From Streptomyces sp. SID8374 (GTDB taxonomy: Bacteria; Actinomycetota; Actinomycetes; Streptomycetales; Streptomycetaceae), in the NCBI RefSeq assembly GCF_009865135.1, contig NZ_WWGH01000001.1:2480001-2544000 (forward strand): 64,000 nt of DNA, given 5' to 3'. The notes under the pieces were generated by a model. It saw nothing but the letters and a program-made list of their open reading frames with translations, was not told the DNA's origin and did no database searches. Numbering within the stretch: position 1 is the stretch's first letter; each line of letters opens with the position of its first letter. Shown here in pieces: positions 1 to 7,117 of the stretch. The position numbers were made by a program, and so were the translations under genes.

Positions 1-293
1 GGCATGACGAAGTGGTCGGGACAGCCGTGCCAGAAGCAGCCGTCGATGAAGACAGCGACCTTGGCCGGGCGGAAGACCATGTCGGCGGTACGCCGCATCT
101 TGGGGAGGGGCTTGGCCGCCACCCGGTAGCGCAGGCCGACGGCGTGGACGAGGGAGCGGAGGAGCAGCTCGGGCGCAGTGTCGCGACTGCGGTTGCCGAG
201 CATGCTCCGGCGGTTCGCAGCCGAGGACGCCCACGAGCCTTCCGGCGGTGTCCACGGCTTCGCCGACTGCTCTGACTTTGCTTGATCGTTCAT
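1..293 (-). CDS. vsr: Very short patch repair endonuclease Vsr (partial, cut by window edge)
   Basis: Vsr nicks beside T:G mismatches that arise when 5-methylcytosine deaminates, and normally accompanies a cytosine-5 DNA methyltransferase. About 97 N-terminal residues are visible. They include the family opening SWASS..NRRSMLGNRSRDT (residues about 20-39), the segment RTADMVF with the metal-binding Asp, and the strongly diagnostic VFIDGCFWHGCPDH, which carries zinc and active-site residues. The ATG at 293-291 overlaps the TGA of the upstream NaeI gene by 4 nt (ATGA), so translation is probably coupled. The C-terminal third lies beyond position 1. A cytosine methyltransferase gene is expected further left; that is inference from family habits. 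Identification is firm. Confidence 0.93.
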   Translation of the reverse strand, partial: MNDQAKSEQSAKPWTPPEGSWASSAANRRSMLGNRSRDTAPELLLRSLVHAVGLRYRVAAKPLPKMRRTADMVFRPAKVAVFIDGCFWHGCPDHFVM

Positions 294-1243
294 ATCTCCG
301 GCAGTCTCGGTACTGCTTCCTCCGGGTCCCCAGGACTCGCCAAGACCCAGTCCCGGCCGTCCAGCTCCACTCTCGGCGCTCCCGCGTGGTGCGGGCGGGC
401 GGCCGCGAGGCGGGCACTCACAGATTCTCCAGGCCCTGGGACGGGCAGACCCAGCGCGCGGGCGATGCGGCCGTGGCTCGAGTAGTGGCCCAGAATCACG
501 ATGCCCCGCGGTTGGAGCCTTGAACGCGAGCCGCCGTTGTAGCGGACGCGCTTCATGTAGTCCTCCTGCATAGCCACCGTAGCAACGACCGTGCGGCTGA
601 CCCGGCGGCCATGCGCGCGCAGGAAGAGCTCGTCCACCCGGCGCTGTCCGCTCTTGTGGGAAAAGATCGCTTCGATGTCGGCGTCAGAGAGCCGCAGCAG
701 CATGTTCTCCTGTAAGGGCGCGTCCCGGTACAGCCAGCGCACAGCGCCCCGGCCCATCGCGCTGAGGGTCTTCTTCGCGTCGCGGTTGCCCCCGCTGTTG
801 AGCCGTTCAGGCAGAGCGCGCACGAGTCCGGCCGTCCACCGGGACTGCTCGTCGCTGGCCCACACGACGAGCAGCAGGTGGTTGAGGGCCTCCGGAGGGA
901 TCATCCACCCGCCCAAGGTCTGCGAGTACTTGCAGTCGACGTCCGACCCGGCGATCGAGTAGTCCATGCTGGCGCCGTCAGCGAAGCCGAACTCACGCTG
1001 GAGATTGATCTCGATGAGGGTGCCCAGATGCGCCTTCTCGGTCTTGTAGAGCTGGTCCCAGCGGAAGCGGCCGGTGTGCTGCCCGTCCAACAGCATGTCC
1101 ATGCTGCGCCGGATGGCGCCGGCGAAGCGGCTGCCGTCCCGGTCCGCACCGAGGACCGTCTGGGCGACGGCGTCCAATTCCGGATCACCGGGCCCGTCCA
1201 CAAGCCACAAGGTCGTCTGCACTCCTACTGCTTCACCGTCCAC
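290..1243 (-). CDS. NaeI-family type IIE restriction endonuclease
   Basis: A 317-residue protein, the length I recall for NaeI, which cuts GCCGGC after binding a second copy of the site as effector. The catalytic set seen in NaeI as E70, D86, D95 and K97 appears here as E78, D94, D103 and K105, a constant offset of 8, with DVDCK at 101-105. The DNA-ligase-like stretch of NaeI also aligns: SMDMLLDGQHTGR (47-59), with Leu51 at the place of NaeI Leu43. The C-terminal DNA-binding half (motifs GQRRVDELF, ATVAMQEDYMKRVR, GIVILGHY) is intact. The start is GTG at 1243, 114 nt after the helicase gene; the stop overlaps vsr. GCCGGC is frequent in this GC-rich DNA, so a protecting methyltransferase must exist if the enzyme is active. 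Confidence 0.95.
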   Translation of the reverse strand: MDGEAVGVQTTLWLVDGPGDPELDAVAQTVLGADRDGSRFAGAIRRSMDMLLDGQHTGRFRWDQLYKTEKAHLGTLIEINLQREFGFADGASMDYSIAGSDVDCKYSQTLGGWMIPPEALNHLLLVVWASDEQSRWTAGLVRALPERLNSGGNRDAKKTLSAMGRGAVRWLYRDAPLQENMLLRLSDADIEAIFSHKSGQRRVDELFLRAHGRRVSRTVVATVAMQEDYMKRVRYNGGSRSRLQPRGIVILGHYSSHGRIARALGLPVPGPGESVSARLAAARPHHAGAPRVELDGRDWVLASPGDPEEAVPRLPEI

Positions 1244-1357
1244 GGCGGGACTCTATCCGGCTGGGGGAGAATACGGGGAGTCCGCCAACCGCGGTACACC
1301 CACCGGGGAGCTGCGGTTTTCGTGCCCCGATCGCGGAAGCGGCCCTGTCCACCAGGG

Positions 1358-3181
1358 TCATTGCGGGGAGCGCGTACCGAGGTGCTCGAGCAGAGCCTGC
1401 ACATCGGCCGCGTTCATGCCTGCGGCCAGCGGCGCCTCGTCCTCGGGGTCGGCCAGCTGCTGCACCTCGGGGTCGTCGAGGATGCGGCCCATGAAGTCCA
1501 GCTTCTCGGCCAACCTCATGGAAACCACGTCATCCACGCTTCCCTCGGACGCGAGCACGGTAATGCGCGTCTCGGTCCCCGGCGCGAGGCCGAGGCGGTG
1601 GATGCGGTCGAGGCTCTGGAGGAACCGGCCAGCCTGGAAGTCCCGGTCCACGTAGACGGCGTCGTGGCAGACCTGGTGGAGGCTGATCCCTTCGCCGAGG
1701 GTCGCCGGGTTGGAGATCAGCACGGCACAGTCCGGGTCCTCCCGGAAACGCCGCAGCTCCTCCTCCCGGTCAGCCGTCCCACCGTGCACAGCGGCCGGGT
1801 GGAAAGGAGCGAGCAGCGCTTGGAGGGAGGTGATGCTGCGGACGAAACTGGTCCACACCAGGGTCTTGCGCCCAGCGGCGGCGTTGGCGGAGACGATGGA
1901 CAGGGTCTCCCGGTACTTGGGGGGGAGCTCGTAGTCGGGCAGTCGGCGCAGGAGGGCAAACAGCGAGTCCCCCTCGGACACGTCAAGGGGCGGTACTCGG
2001 AAGTGCAGCGGTTCGTAGCGGGTTGAGCCCCCTACGAGCAAGGCTGGGCTTGTGGCCGCCATCAGCAGGCGCAGCACTGCCTTGCCGAGGTCCTCGAAGT
2101 AGCCCTTGTCAGCCGCTGCCCGGATCGAGAACCTGCCTACCAGGGCGTCGTAGATCTCGCGGTGCAGCGGAGGCATGGCGAGGCGGCGGACCCGGGTCTC
2201 GACAGGGGGGAGGCCGAGCTCCTCTTTGGTCGTACGCGTATACAGCGGGCGCAAGACCTGGCTGGCGTAGGCGAGGTCGCCGCCGTCCACGGCCTGGGTG
2301 ACCACGCGCCGGCCATGGCCGGGCCAGACGAAGGAGAGCAGGTTCTCCAGGTCTTTGGCGCTGTTCGGCGCCGGAGTGCCGCTGAGGATCATCCGGATCC
2401 GGCTGAGGGGGCCGAGCGCCATGCAGGCGGCCCCGTACACCCCGGCTCCGCCGAGCTTCATGCGGTGGGCCTCGTCGAGGATCAGCATGGTGGGGGCCGC
2501 CTTGACCCACTGGGACAGCCCGGTGAGCGCGCGGTCCAGGCGCTCGTAGTTGACTAGGAGGATATCCGCCGAAGCGGGTGCCGAATGGCCGAGTATCTGG
2601 ACGTCGAGGGGTGTGGAAAAGCACTCTCGGGCTTCGTACTCCCATGCCTCGTAGGCGGACTTGGGGCTTACCACCAGGATGCGGCCCACTGCCCCCTGTT
2701 TGCGCAGGGCGGAGAAGACAGCGAGGGAGACGCGGGTCTTGCCGGCGCCAGGCACGCTGAAGTTGGCCCCGTGGCCCACGGAGAGCAGCCGGGCGATGTC
2801 CCGGAGCTGGAACGGCGTGAGAGGGGCCGTCCAGTCGTCGCCGAGCAGCTCGAGAACCGCCTCCGGGGTGACGGTGTCTTTTTCAGAAGCGCCGTTGAGG
2901 AGGCGATCCGCCGTCTCCGCCGTATCGAGCATCTCGCTGACCAAGGCGCGGAAGTCGTCCTCCCAGACGACGCTCTCGGGCTGCGGCCACGACGCGAGGG
3001 CGCTGAGGCTGGCGAGGAAGCTGTCGAGAGGGACAGCCGCTGAGAGCCGGTCGGTCATCCGGCCGCTGGGGAAACTGGCGATCATCTGTCCGAGAGCGCT
3101 GCGGCACTCCGGCACTGTCCGCAGTGCCGCCTGGGTGCGGGTGGTGTCGAAGCCGATCGTCAGGCTGGGCTGGTCACCCAC
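1358..3181 (-). CDS. SNF2/DEAH-type helicase of the NaeI-Vsr operon
   Basis: A 607-residue superfamily 2 helicase/translocase. Walker A is VPGAGKT (143-149), Walker B is LILDEAH (233-239), and motif III is LSGTP (266-270) followed by N-A-K-D-L-E-N. The second RecA domain has LVWTSF, AAVHGG, LGEGISL and the arginine-finger motif QSLDRIHRLG. About 120 N-terminal residues have no recognised fold. No nuclease domain is visible. The GTG start at 3181-3179 abuts the TGA of the ParB-like gene (TGAGTG, zero spacing), so the two are almost certainly co-translated. It probably moves along DNA to load or steer the nucleases encoded next to it; that role is inferred from context only. The family call is firm. 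Confidence 0.9.
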   Translation of the reverse strand: MGDQPSLTIGFDTTRTQAALRTVPECRSALGQMIASFPSGRMTDRLSAAVPLDSFLASLSALASWPQPESVVWEDDFRALVSEMLDTAETADRLLNGASEKDTVTPEAVLELLGDDWTAPLTPFQLRDIARLLSVGHGANFSVPGAGKTRVSLAVFSALRKQGAVGRILVVSPKSAYEAWEYEARECFSTPLDVQILGHSAPASADILLVNYERLDRALTGLSQWVKAAPTMLILDEAHRMKLGGAGVYGAACMALGPLSRIRMILSGTPAPNSAKDLENLLSFVWPGHGRRVVTQAVDGGDLAYASQVLRPLYTRTTKEELGLPPVETRVRRLAMPPLHREIYDALVGRFSIRAAADKGYFEDLGKAVLRLLMAATSPALLVGGSTRYEPLHFRVPPLDVSEGDSLFALLRRLPDYELPPKYRETLSIVSANAAAGRKTLVWTSFVRSITSLQALLAPFHPAAVHGGTADREEELRRFREDPDCAVLISNPATLGEGISLHQVCHDAVYVDRDFQAGRFLQSLDRIHRLGLAPGTETRITVLASEGSVDDVVSMRLAEKLDFMGRILDDPEVQQLADPEDEAPLAAGMNAADVQALLEHLGTRSPQ

Positions 3182-4606
3182 TCAATCGGCCTTCCCCATC
3201 GCTTCAAGAAGCCACGTCACACCGTCACCGGGCTCCTGGACTGTCCGCCTCACCTCAACGGCGAGCTTCTCCAGCTGCTGCCGCAGGTCGCTGACGGCGT
3301 CATCGAACGCCTCCTCGTCCAAGCTCCGCCGCGCGCGCGACATGACGAGGTCGGTGATGCACTGGTCGATGTTCCGGCCGGCATCAGCGAGGCGGGCGGG
3401 AGCAGCCTGTTTGCGCTTCTTGATACGTGCGTCGCGGCCGGCGTCGGTAATCGCCTCGTCCAACGCAATCCTCAACCGCTCGAACTCCCTCTGTGCCTCA
3501 GCAGCAACCTCCGGTGACGCAGAACTGCCGGGCTCGCCCACAGCCCTCGCGTGCAGGACGGCGTCGGTCAAGGCCTTGGCAGCGCTGAGGTCAGCTGAAG
3601 GCCCCTCCACTGCGCGTCCCAGGCCGGGGATGGCGATACCCGCCGACCCGGCCGGTGCGGCCGCCGGGGCCTCGCTGGCAGGCAGCGTCTTGCAGAGGTA
3701 CTTCTGCCGGAAATCGTGGTCGACAAAACGGACATCCGTTTTGGCGAAACCGAGCAGCATCGCGGCCAAGCGGTTCTCTACAAGGAGGTCCGCCTTCGCA
3801 GGGTTGACGGCGTACTGCTTGGCGTAGGCCCGCTGCAGTTCGCGGAACTTCTCGGCCTGCTCCTCGAAAACGACAAGGGAGAGACGCTCCCCCGCCGCCT
3901 CGCTGCGCTGCACCAAAGACTCGATGAGGGCGAGCACCCACTGGTCCTGCCGACAGCGCGCCGTAGTAGTGCGGAAGGTGCTGGCGATAACGGAGAGCGG
4001 AGTCCCCAAGTCGACCAGTTCTTGGACCGCGAGCAGATGGTTGATGTAGGAGTAGTCCCGCCGGTGCTCTTTGCGCAGCTGCAGGGAAAGCTCGATGGCC
4101 GCGACATCCTGCCAACTACAGGAGGGCGGAAGCACGGCGACACGCATAGCGTGCGCAGGGCCGAACAGCTCCAGTAGCGCAGCACGCCTGGTGTTGCCGT
4201 TGACGAGGACGCCCTCGTGCGTGATCAGCCCCGGTTCACTCTGCCCGAACTCCTTGAGGCTCCCCATCAGCTCGTCGAACTCGGGATCCGTCCGTGCCGG
4301 GTCAGCGGGGACCACTTGGAGGAGGCGGCCGAGGTAGGCCTGGCTGTCCGTGTCCCAGGGGGACGCCTCGAGTGCTGCGGCTCGCTCGGGGTCGTGGCCG
4401 GCCTGCGCACGGATACGGTGAGTCGCGGGGTTGTAGTAGAGGTCGCCGACCGGCATCTGGATCACTTCCAGGTGCTCAGGCTGCCCCCGCCACTCCACGG
4501 TGAAGGTCTCACGAGTGCCTCCGCCGGCCGCGATCTCGTCTAGTCGGGCCCGGACGAGGGCCCTGTTCTCCTCCGCGCCGGGGGGCAGCCCGTAGTCCTT
4601 CGCCAT
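3182..4606 (-). CDS. ParB/sulfiredoxin-fold protein of the NaeI-Vsr operon
   Basis: A 474-residue protein. Residues about 48-160 resemble the N-terminal domain of ParB-like proteins: a first strand EVIQMPVGDLYYNP, then the nucleotide-binding box VNGNTRRAALLE at 136-147, equivalent to the GERR/GNTR box. Residues 165-235 are helical and could be the DNA-binding region. The C-terminal 200 residues are charged and helical, with little to identify them. It is probably not a chromosome-segregation ParB, because no ParA is nearby and it sits inside a restriction operon. ParB folds can bind CTP and slide on DNA or act as nucleases; which applies is unknown. I chose ATG 4606 because upstream codons read as non-coding. 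A 64-nt gap separates it from the HNH-like gene. Confidence 0.82.
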   Translation of the reverse strand: MAKDYGLPPGAEENRALVRARLDEIAAGGGTRETFTVEWRGQPEHLEVIQMPVGDLYYNPATHRIRAQAGHDPERAAALEASPWDTDSQAYLGRLLQVVPADPARTDPEFDELMGSLKEFGQSEPGLITHEGVLVNGNTRRAALLELFGPAHAMRVAVLPPSCSWQDVAAIELSLQLRKEHRRDYSYINHLLAVQELVDLGTPLSVIASTFRTTTARCRQDQWVLALIESLVQRSEAAGERLSLVVFEEQAEKFRELQRAYAKQYAVNPAKADLLVENRLAAMLLGFAKTDVRFVDHDFRQKYLCKTLPASEAPAAAPAGSAGIAIPGLGRAVEGPSADLSAAKALTDAVLHARAVGEPGSSASPEVAAEAQREFERLRIALDEAITDAGRDARIKKRKQAAPARLADAGRNIDQCITDLVMSRARRSLDEEAFDDAVSDLRQQLEKLAVEVRRTVQEPGDGVTWLLEAMGKAD

Positions 4607-4670
4607 ATCCGCCTTGCTCCTGCCTCTGCTCTCATACCTGCGGGAATGCTCTGTGCCGCCTTGCACGGGC

Positions 4671-5351
4671 TCAGTCGAGGCCCAGTTCCGCGCGGAGCCG
4701 CCTCCGGGAGTCCTCCGGCAGGGAGCGGTACTCGCTCCAAACCTGCTCCAGGCGGCTGAACTGGCGCTGGTCGTTGGCAACCCAGTCGGACAGTACATCG
4801 CGCTCGGTGGAACTCAGAGCGGCGGTCTCCTTGAGGACCCGGTCCAAGTCTGCCGTAACCGACTTGCCGCCGATGCGGCACCGCTTGCATTCGGTGATCA
4901 GCTCGCTGGCCTTCGTGCCATCGGGCTTGACGACGTCCCGGCGGGCGATGTCCAACTGGGCCCCCTCGTAGGTGCCGGCGTAGAACTCACCGGGCGTGAT
5001 GCCGCAGGAGCGGCACATGTGGCCGTCCTTCTGCAGCACCTCGCGCCGCCGTCCCGCCCCGATAGCCGTCGTACCCGTCTTGCGGGTAGCACGGCCAGGC
5101 TCCCAGACGGGATCGCCGCGCTCCACAAAGCGCTGCTCGTGTGAGTCGAGGCCGGCATCCTCCCGATTTGTGTCGATACGCCATCCGAAGTCGCGAAGGT
5201 CCCGCATGCGCCGATCGACCTGTGACACCCCGGGGAACTCCCCACGCAGCCGCTCCTTCGTGAAAGTCCCCCCTTCGCCGACCTCCGCGACAAGCCACAG
5301 GGCGACGCGCTTCATCGTTCCGAGGCTGTCATCCCGCCAGGACGGCACCAT
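4671..5351 (-). CDS. Winged-helix plus HNH-like zinc protein, first gene of the NaeI-Vsr operon
   Basis: A 226-residue protein. Residues 12-60 look like a winged helix (FTKERLRGEFPGVSQVDRR followed by DFGWRIDT). Residues 108-165 resemble an HNH zinc fold with two Cys pairs, C113/C116 (HMCRSCG) and C155/C158 (ECKRCRIGG). Between them the usual catalytic His after the first strand (pattern L-x-I/V-D-H) is replaced by QLDIARRD, and no Asn/His closes the motif. The zinc site is therefore kept while the catalytic residues look lost. It may bind DNA or act as control protein rather than cut. The start ATG 5351 has a good ribosome site (AGGAG, 8 nt upstream). It leads the minus-strand operon. Confidence 0.75.
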   Translation of the reverse strand: MVPSWRDDSLGTMKRVALWLVAEVGEGGTFTKERLRGEFPGVSQVDRRMRDLRDFGWRIDTNREDAGLDSHEQRFVERGDPVWEPGRATRKTGTTAIGAGRRREVLQKDGHMCRSCGITPGEFYAGTYEGAQLDIARRDVVKPDGTKASELITECKRCRIGGKSVTADLDRVLKETAALSSTERDVLSDWVANDQRQFSRLEQVWSEYRSLPEDSRRRLRAELGLD

Positions 5352-5690
5352 GGTGTCTCCTAAGTGTTAATGAGTGGTCACGTTCGCTTCGTCACCGACA
5401 GCGGAGATTCCGCTGGTGACGATTTCAGACATTCATTACTAGCACGACCGCCCACTAGAATTCCAGCGGTTTGGTGATCTCAACCTTCCGAGGAGGGCCT
5501 CGGAAGCGAAAAGGTGCACCTTGGCACCTTGCGTCCACTTTTGAGGCATATGGCCTGATTACCTCAAAAGTATTCAGCGGAAATCACAGAACCACTCCTC
5601 ACCCTCCCTTGCGGACGCTAGGCTCCCGGTGATCACCCGTTCCCGCAGGGCCTCTGCGGGACGCCCGGCTAGCGAGAGGGCCTTTTGGGC
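5352..5690. promoter_or_regulatory. Divergent intergenic region with four inverted repeats
   Basis: This gap, more AT-rich than its surroundings, separates the minus-strand NaeI operon from the plus-strand HTH gene. It contains four separate inverted repeats. One is a bulged hairpin, TCGTCACC at 5389-5396 with GGTGACGA at 5415-5422, plus an inner stem AGCGGA/TCCGCT (5400-5405/5409-5414). The second has 9-bp arms at 5485-5493/5498-5506 with a 4-nt loop. The third is AAGGTGC/GCACCTT (5511-5517/5524-5530). The fourth is ACTTTTGAGG/CCTCAAAAGT at 5537-5546/5562-5571, with a 15-nt spacer. Such symmetry suggests operators for the adjacent HTH or winged-helix proteins, or RNA leader structures. Promoter boxes cannot be assigned with confidence. 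No gene is seen here. Confidence 0.6.
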
Positions 5691-6377
5691 ATGCCGTCAC
5701 TTGGATCGATCAGCACCTCCTGCGTGCCGTGGGCCACGGTGGAGGTGCAGGCGTTCGCCTGCCGCCTCAAAACCCTCATCCCGCGCCTCCGCCCGGGCTC
5801 CACCGTGGCCGAGAAGGCGCGGGCGCTGCACGTCTCCCCCTCCCTCCTCTCCCACTGGCTCAACGGGCGCAGGCTGCCTCGACCCGCAGCTTTGAGCGAG
5901 ATGGCCGCGCTTGCGGCCGAGGGGGTGTCGGCCCACGAAGAAGAGGTCGCGCTCAGGCGGGAGTTCACACAGCTCGGAGAACTCCTCCGGGAAGCACGCA
6001 GGTCATCTTGCCGCCGCTGCGAGGGCAGCTGCCGCTGTCGGAGGGCGACCACCGAGGGGGACCGGCGCAACGGTCCGACGGGCAGCGACGCCGCCACAGG
6101 GGACCGGCGCAACAGTTCACCGAGAACCATCGCCGCCAGCACCTCCGCCGACGGCGGGTCGGGCTTCCTCGACCGCCTCGCCGCACTGCCGCCCGCCGAC
6201 CGGGCCTCCCTCCTGTGGAAACTCGGCGCCACCTGGGGCGAGAGGGAAGCCGGAAGGGCGATCAAGGTGCTGGCCGACAAGCGAATGCATTCGGAGGTGG
6301 AAATCATCCTCCGCTCCGCAGAGGCCGCCGGGCGGGATCCGGTAAGAATTGCCCTCACCCTCAGCGGATGTGGTTAA
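5691..6377 (+). CDS. Helix-turn-helix regulator-like protein with Cys-rich linker
   Basis: A 228-residue protein. Residues about 18-75 form an XRE-like helix-turn-helix (LKTLIPRLR, then VAEKARALHVSPSLLSHWLNGRRLPRP in outline). A central low-complexity stretch carries C107, C110, C114 and C116 (CRRCEGSCRC), which could bind a metal, followed by two GDRRN repeats. The C-terminal 70 residues are a predicted helical domain (FLDRLAALPPADRASLLWKL). I prefer ATG 5691, which has GAGAGGG about 10 nt upstream, over the TTG two codons earlier. It diverges from the NaeI operon across a region full of inverted repeats, so it may control that operon, itself, or both; this is inference. The specific family is not recognised beyond the HTH. 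Confidence 0.65.
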   Translation: MPSLGSISTSCVPWATVEVQAFACRLKTLIPRLRPGSTVAEKARALHVSPSLLSHWLNGRRLPRPAALSEMAALAAEGVSAHEEEVALRREFTQLGELLREARRSSCRRCEGSCRCRRATTEGDRRNGPTGSDAATGDRRNSSPRTIAASTSADGGSGFLDRLAALPPADRASLLWKLGATWGEREAGRAIKVLADKRMHSEVEIILRSAEAAGRDPVRIALTLSGCG

Positions 6378-6613
6378 GATTCGAAGAGGCGGTTTTCTGT
6401 ACCATCCAGCAGCAGCAAGGAAATCGAAAAGGGGGATAATTGGCACGCGCTGACGCTTTGGCGGAGCTTTGCTCCCGCTTCGATGACAGGGGCCCCTCGC
6501 CCCCTCATCGAGAGTGCAGGGAAGGCCGGCCGGAAGGTCGCCAAACCATGGTCCGACCTCCCCTGCGGGAAACACCCCTGTTCACATTCGAAGCCAACAA
6601 GGAGTTCCCAGTT

Positions 6614-6892
6614 ATGAATTATAAGGCCCGCATGGCGTCCACCGCCAGGAAGCTGAAGGCCTCCACCTCACGCCTTCGCTGTTACGCCGGCAACGTCGGC
6701 CTCCTCGCACCCTTGCGCGCAAAGGGGCCGCGCCTCGCCCGCCTCGTCGACCGCATTGCCCCCGGCACGCCCTTCTGGACGAAGAGTCGGCGCCGCATGC
6801 GGTTCCTCCGCTGGACGCTGGCAGTCCAGCTCCTCAAGGGCGCCGCCTACGCCGGAGGCGGCATCCTGCTCTCGCGGTACTTCGGGGGCTGA
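6614..6892 (+). CDS. Small basic protein with one C-terminal membrane segment
   Basis: A 92-residue protein, not recognised. The ATG at 6614 follows AAGGAG by 8 nt, a far better start than the in-frame TTG at 6440, whose extra codons read as random. The first 60 residues are strongly basic (many Lys/Arg); residues about 67-90 form a hydrophobic, glycine-rich segment (LAVQLLKGAAYAGGGILLS). A short cationic protein with a single membrane segment could be a toxin-like effector or simply a membrane anchor. It lies 236 nt after the HTH gene in the same direction and ends about 100 nt before a strong hairpin. Coding is likely, function unknown. Confidence 0.55.
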   Translation: MNYKARMASTARKLKASTSRLRCYAGNVGLLAPLRAKGPRLARLVDRIAPGTPFWTKSRRRMRFLRWTLAVQLLKGAAYAGGGILLSRYFGG

Positions 6893-6996
6893 CGCTGGTT
6901 CCGTGCTCCGGACCCGCCTCGCAACGACGGACGGGCGCGGGCAGGCCGGCCGTCACAAGCCAGGCCGCAGAAGCAGGGAGTACATGGAAGCGACTG

Positions 6997-7044
6997 GGTC
7001 GGCTGGGGTGCCCGAGGACGTGTCCTCGGGCACCCCAGCCGACC
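6997..7044. terminator. Perfect 23-bp hairpin
   Basis: Arms 6997-7019 and 7022-7044 are exact reverse complements with only GT between them; there is no T-run. It stands between the small basic protein gene and the next gene and most likely ends transcription from the accessory island. Its length and perfection are unusual. Confidence 0.7.
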
Positions 7045-7117
7045 GCGCGAAGCTGCGTCGCGAACCAATCTCCCTGAACGCTCGTCCTGAAGACCAAAGC
7101 CGAAAGGACGAAAAGGC

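Noticed and set aside
878..2026. 382-codon plus-strand frame in the defence operon
   Set aside because: Opposes the NaeI and helicase genes, which have all their catalytic motifs; its translation is low-complexity.
3182..4606. Plasmid or chromosome partition locus because of the ParB-like protein
   Set aside because: There is no ParA and no parS-like array, and the gene is co-translated with a helicase in a restriction operon.
6440..6892. 150-residue version of the small basic membrane protein starting at TTG 6440
   Set aside because: The added 58 codons have no protein-like features, and ATG 6614 has a near-perfect ribosome site.
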